A DNA stretch of 64,000 nt, taken from Epiperipatus broadwayi. Its lineage: Eukaryota; Onychophora; Udeonychophora; Euonychophora; Peripatidae. Under the pieces are notes generated by a model. It saw only the letters and a program-made list of their open reading frames with translations. It was not told the DNA's origin and searched no databases. Position 1 is the first letter of the stretch; each line of letters starts with the position of its first letter. The stretch lies in contig JAQFVV010006255.1 of the NCBI GenBank assembly GCA_028023455.1, positions 5,932,001-5,996,000 of the forward strand, read 5' to 3'. A program made the position numbers and the translations under genes. Positions 59,501-64,000 of the stretch are shown in pieces.

Positions 59501-60000
59501 ATCTTCAGTTACCCAAGATGCATTATTAAATATCTTAATATTAATGCAAACTAATTATTCAATTCATAATAATTAGAATATTTATTGATTCATTTTCAAA
59601 GCTACTAAATAATATAATATTAATAATGAATTCTGCACAAATATTAATTATGTGTGGGTATATATATATCATTAAAGCCCAGTCAACACTTAACAATCCC
59701 AATATCAATAACAATCAAGAATTTCAAACTGTTGTCATGGCAAACTTTTAACAATAAAGGTGGAATCCCACCTTCATTAAGGGTATATTATACTTATGTA
59801 AACACTAAAGATTGCAACTTGACCACAGAAATTGAAATTATTGACACAAAGAAGTTTAACTAAACCTCTTTAAACAGGTAAATATAACGTAATCAGAATG
59901 TATACTAATAAATAATCAGTTATAACATTACAAACTACAGTTATAAATTTCAAATTGTATCCAAAATAGTACTTAAATAATAATTTTTATATATATATTG
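56596..60000. other. AT-rich sequence, nothing recognised
   Basis: Only poly-T and AAT-type runs (for example 57345-57405, 57540-57560) and short open frames. A 69-residue frame at 59654-59863 has no motif I recognise. Confidence 0.45.
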
Positions 60001-60014
60001 TACCAGTCAAAATC

Positions 60015-60260
60015 AAAACAGGCAAAACTCTATACGTATTGCCACTCAGTGCAAGCCAGAGTAATCAATGGATGCCAGAAGGTTTGTGCATAAAATCCCC
60101 ATCTAGTGCCTACTCATTCAATATCTCCAGACTAGTTTCTGGCTCATAGCTTTCATCATTGATTACTCTGGCTTGCACTGAGTGGCAATATGTATAGAGA
60201 GTTTTGCCTGTTTTAATAATAGTTAAGAACAAGCATAAGAAATGGTGATCATGTGATCTT
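60015..60260 (-). mobile_element. Short hammerhead-element foldback with 14-bp TSD
   Basis: A 246-bp insert flanked by the perfect 14-bp repeat TACCAGTCAAAATC (60001-60014 and 60261-60274). Inverted arms (about 60024-60068 and 60158-60211, including TATTGCCACTCAGTGC) enclose a truncated ribozyme. Read on -, the piece has GATGA, a degraded stem II, GAAA, CTAGTC and the 3' stem I strand, but the first C of the core and the 5' stem I strand are replaced by the start of the inverted arm. The perfect TSD points to a comparatively recent insertion. It shares subfamily ends (AAAACAGGCAAAACTC) with 37383-37853. Confidence 0.8.
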
Positions 60261-60274
60261 TACCAGTCAAAATC

Positions 60275-62560
60275 GTGTGTTCATTCAACAAGATCTAGAA
60301 TCCAAGCAAAAGTACAGCAATCTAGCATATGCGAGATATACAGGTCTGGAACAATACTAAATGCTAACCTATTTATCTGTGCTCCAAGGTCTATGACTAT
60401 ATGAGCAACACTTTTGAAGATACTAACAAGCTTTCCATTACTCCAGTCCCGGTAATGAGAACAGGAAGAGCAAAGATACTTAAAATCTCCGATACTAAAA
60501 TGATTGACCACTAATTGCAACATTAGACAAAGAGTTTAATTGATAATAATTTGGGAGAGTCAATTAATTAAAAGAGTATAAGATAATTAAATCAATGAAT
60601 TAACACTAGAGATTCGGACACTGAATAGCAACATTTCATAACAAATAAATGATAGAACATAAATTTATTAAACAATTAACTATGATAATTGATGATTATA
60701 AATTAAACAAATATATATGTGGGGATGTCTATACAATCATTATAACAAGTTACAGAAATAAATATAAATATTATGTTTAATACATAAATGAGTGGTTAGT
60801 ACCAAGTTTAGAATAATTTAATGAAATAAACAATAAAATTTATAGTTTAACCCTCATCAAAATATCATGAATTTATATATAACAGATTTTATTACAACAT
60901 TATATATGTAAACAATAATTGATGATGTGTAGTTTTAAGAGCGTATGAGATCACATTTTTATTAGATTTGAGAGATCACCCTAATGGGTGCGAGCAAGAT
61001 GGTTCAAGCTAAATAAAATAGTAATTACATAATCAGATCTAAATAATTAAATAGAATGGTTGGCGAAAGGCATACAATTACATCTTACAGATAGCATAAA
61101 GCAATAATAATCAAGGCAGTATTATGTTATAATTTACAACTGCATACATGAATAAGGTCACTTTGGGTGGCTTTGTCATATTTGCACAAGAATGAGAATA
61201 TGCCTGCGCGACAGCCAAAAACATTTCTCTGAAAAATAGTGGCACAAATTAGCTTGTTGAAATGATTTATCCTTATTTTCCCATATACTTATTCATTAGA
61301 AATGCCTGAAATAGATCCCCCGTAAGAAAAGCATCTTCTTTGTGGGGAATAATGAGGAGTGGATCTAGACATTCGAAGATCCCAAGGTGCATGGCAAAGT
61401 AAGAAAATCAATGAATTAAACGATTGTAAAGATACCTTTATAATGCATATAAAGTTTGTGTCACTAACGACTTCGATAAACTAATTAATATCTATTTAAA
61501 ATAATCTGCTATCAGCCACAATGGAATGTATAAACACAAACGCTTCAGGCAGTTAACCAATGCTGGATAAATATAAAATGGTAAGAATCTAACACTAAAG
61601 GGAATAAATTGCTTTCTCCCATATTTCTAAAATATCTCCCTATATTTTGATAATGATTAATACACATACAATTTGACATATTCTTTATATAAAATAAAAT
61701 TACTGATCACACACATGCTGATAATATCTTGAATATTAAATTCATTTATAATAGATTTTACTTAAATAAGTTAGCAAAACATATTTCAGTGATTAGGTAA
61801 GGGTTTAAATTATAGTTAGCGAGGGTAACTAAGTACAGGCTTTAAAATTTCATCTGTCATTTAAATAGCAAACAATATTATAGGAAGAATATAAAACCAA
61901 TCAAGTTTTCTGAAGATAATTGACTGGCAAGTAACATTTATGTCTCCAACAATTCAATAGTAGAAAACTATAAGTGGTAGTGTTAAGCTACTTGCTGGGT
62001 TAGATACCAACTTGGCATATTAAAATAGATAAAATACCAAACTAAAAGAGAAATAAATTTTAATATAAATTGCCACACCAAATTAAAATGAAATTAGTAC
62101 AGCTTTAAATTAGATTGTATAGACATTAGTGAATATTTACAGAATAGCTTTGAGGAAGTGAGAATAGAAAGCTTACAAGTATAGTTTTAAATTAAGATGC
62201 TAAATTAATAAAAGTTCACTGGTTGGCGGCAATGCAGATGTTTACCATGGCCAACTTATTGATGTGAAGCAGATGGTTGGTGGATCATGATCATGGACTG
62301 GTTTTGCTGGAAACACGCATCAGTTGATAATTGAAGTTCAAATTCAGGCAAAAATTCTCCTTGAATAGTTCACTCAATTGGGCCCTGTTGTTTCAGGCTT
62401 CGGCATCACAAGCAGGAAGATGAAGGTTCCAGGGACATGGCGAAGCAAATGATCATTTTTTTTGACCCCGACATAATTTTTATTTCACAATTTAAACCAG
62501 CATGGTCAATGTTAGCACTCTAACAGAAAAATCAAGGAAAGATTGAACTGATAGTTAATA
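60275..62560. other. Unassigned, less AT-rich region
   Basis: Blocks at about 60280-60530, 61140-61420 and 62210-62480 are visibly richer in G and C than the surroundings and have a sharp end near 62470. An 80-residue - strand frame at 60281-60523 has a CSSC pair but no motif I can name. It may be exons of another gene or an unrecognised element. Confidence 0.3.
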
Positions 62561-62689
62561 ATTCAGCTATTTATACATAATGATTCTTTGTTTCCTTTAC
62601 ATTTTTGTTTAGATGTTAAATCTGATTAAATTCTTGCTAGCCACTGTCTCAAACTCAGTATTCTTGGTCATATCTTAAATTGACCCACA

Positions 62690-62895
62690 TTTCCATATAT
62701 GGTAACGAAAAAACAATCGCTTAGCCAAGTGAAATTTGTATAGAAAATAGTCTTTTGTCTTTATAAAATTTTATACATTCTTTTAAAGTATATTCCCATA
62801 TATGGGAATGGAAAACCGATCAATTAGCCAAATAGAAATTAATTAAATAATCTTTGTTTCTTTCAATTTTGTACATTTTTTTAAAATAAGACAAT
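62690..62895. repeat. Degenerate tandem duplication, about 2 x 103 bp
   Basis: CCATATATGG (62693-62702 and 62796-62805), the following A-rich 'CAATC..TTAGCCAA' and the 'TACATTnTTTTAAA' blocks recur at a spacing of about 100-103 bp. Confidence 0.6.
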
Positions 62896-64000
62896 GGCTG
62901 CCAAAACCACCAGATTTAACGATTACATTATAACTCACAAATATCTATTCTGTCTTATAAATTATTAGTAAATTATTTGAAATATACGAAATATTATAAA
63001 TTATACAAATATGATACATTATACAAATATTATAAATTGATTTGTCATATAGAAATTATTAGTAAAATTATTTAAAATACAACTAAGCTTATTGATTTTT
63101 CATACGCACATATGCGAGTTGAATGGCTAGACGAAACTAAATGTTCTTAATAATTTATCAAAATAAATGTCTATTTAATTTACCACAAATATTTAACTTT
63201 TGGTATTGTAAGAGTTACAGGCAGTCTTGTGAAAATAACTTATCAAAACAAAATATATATATATATCATTATAAGTTTATAATTAGTAGACTTATTATTT
63301 TTTTAAAAAATAGATATATATAAATTAACTTAAAACTTTAAAAATATCAAATTAGATGAATATCTAATTAAATAATTAACTGTGAAATTAATAATTCTAA
63401 AACGAGTATCTTGTTTTATTCACACACATATATAAATAATTGTTTCAACTAATTGAATTTTACTAATTAAGACAAAGACATGGATACAACCTCAGGTCAA
63501 CACCGTATCATAGCAATTAAAACAAAGGAAGTAAAAGTTTAGAATTTAATTATAAATGATAATTATGTCAACAGTAGGAGAATATTAAATCATGAAAAGC
63601 AAACATTATATATGCTACTGGAAATTGACCCCAGTATAAAAACCAAGCCAAATTTTTATAATTTAATCCTATCTTTTATTAATGAACTAATCACTATACT
63701 CATTAATCCAGTTGTGTTTGAATTAAGAATATATTAAAAGAAAATGGACTAATAGTTATAAAGAATTTTCTTTGAAATAAAAATTATATTATGAAGGAAT
63801 TCCAAATTCACTCAATAAAGAGAATAGATAAATTCTTTCTGAATTTCATTGTTTATACTTTTAAAATGCAATTATTAATATATTTTTGTTTATTAACCAT
63901 AGAAAATTAGAAGATCATTTTAATCAAAATTCTAACAAAAGCAAATTTCTTCAAAGTGTTTATTCAAATTAAAATTAAGTATTTAAGAAGACAAGAATTC
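62896..64000. other. AT-rich sequence, nothing recognised
   Basis: No conserved motif or repeat boundary supported in this last kilobase. Confidence 0.45.

Overview
This 64 kb window is eukaryotic, animal nuclear DNA. It is strongly AT-rich by eye, nearly all intron or intergenic sequence, and packed with decayed transposable elements. The only host gene I can support is an invertebrate ortholog of the ABHD4/ABHD5 (CGI-58, pummelig) alpha/beta-hydrolases. It lies on the + strand as four exons (16261-16337, 35904-36431, 43723-43834, 53337-53523) with GT-AG borders and matching codon phases. The introns are about 19.6, 7.3 and 9.5 kb. The first coding exon and the exon with the catalytic His are not found and may lie outside the window. 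Single ABHD4/5-like gene, Penelope-like elements, RTE and CR1/Jockey-like LINEs and Ty3/gypsy together suggest an invertebrate; I cannot name the species.

Layout. 0.9-5 kb: two copies of a CR1/Jockey-like LINE, one interrupted by a pogo/Tigger-like MITE, and a hammerhead-ribozyme element with target-site duplications (TSDs). 8.8-10.4 kb: inverted pair of Penelope 3' ends with a LINE 3' end inserted. 13.8-15.8 kb: head-to-head Penelope copy with reverse transcriptase (RT) and GIY-YIG pieces. 16.65-17.85 kb: a palindrome of LINE 3' ends around a hammerhead foldback. 19.1-24.6 kb: complete but decayed Ty3/gypsy element (- strand) with both LTRs. 25.6-30.4 kb: near full-length L1/Tx1-like LINE. 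31.6-33.9 kb: a second Penelope family (- strand). 37.2-39.1 kb: CR1/Jockey-like LINE with a hammerhead element nested in it. 40.2 kb: tRNA-like SINE head. 42.7-43.4 kb: RTE-like LINE relic. 44.2-46.3 kb: second L1/Tx1-like LINE (- strand). 46.5-47.6 kb: CR1/Jockey-like LINE. 50.4-51.6 kb: hammerhead element with a tandem 457-bp dimer. 56.1 kb: hAT-type non-autonomous element with an 8-bp TSD. 60.0 kb: short hammerhead foldback with a 14-bp TSD.

The most notable content is a set of dispersed non-coding retroelements carrying type I hammerhead self-cleaving ribozymes (eight recognisable motifs plus one truncated motif, at five loci, in at least two lineages). Two loci share the layout 'inverted partial copy + tandem dimer', with TSDs of 8-11 bp. 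This resembles retrozymes and the terminal repeats of Penelope-like elements, and GIY-YIG Penelope relics occur in the same window. Two plus-strand ribozymes 457 nt apart lie in sense orientation in the last visible ABHD intron, so the pre-mRNA itself could release a unit-length RNA.

Limits: TE boundaries without TSDs are approximate, no searches or folding programs were run, and family names come from motif recognition.
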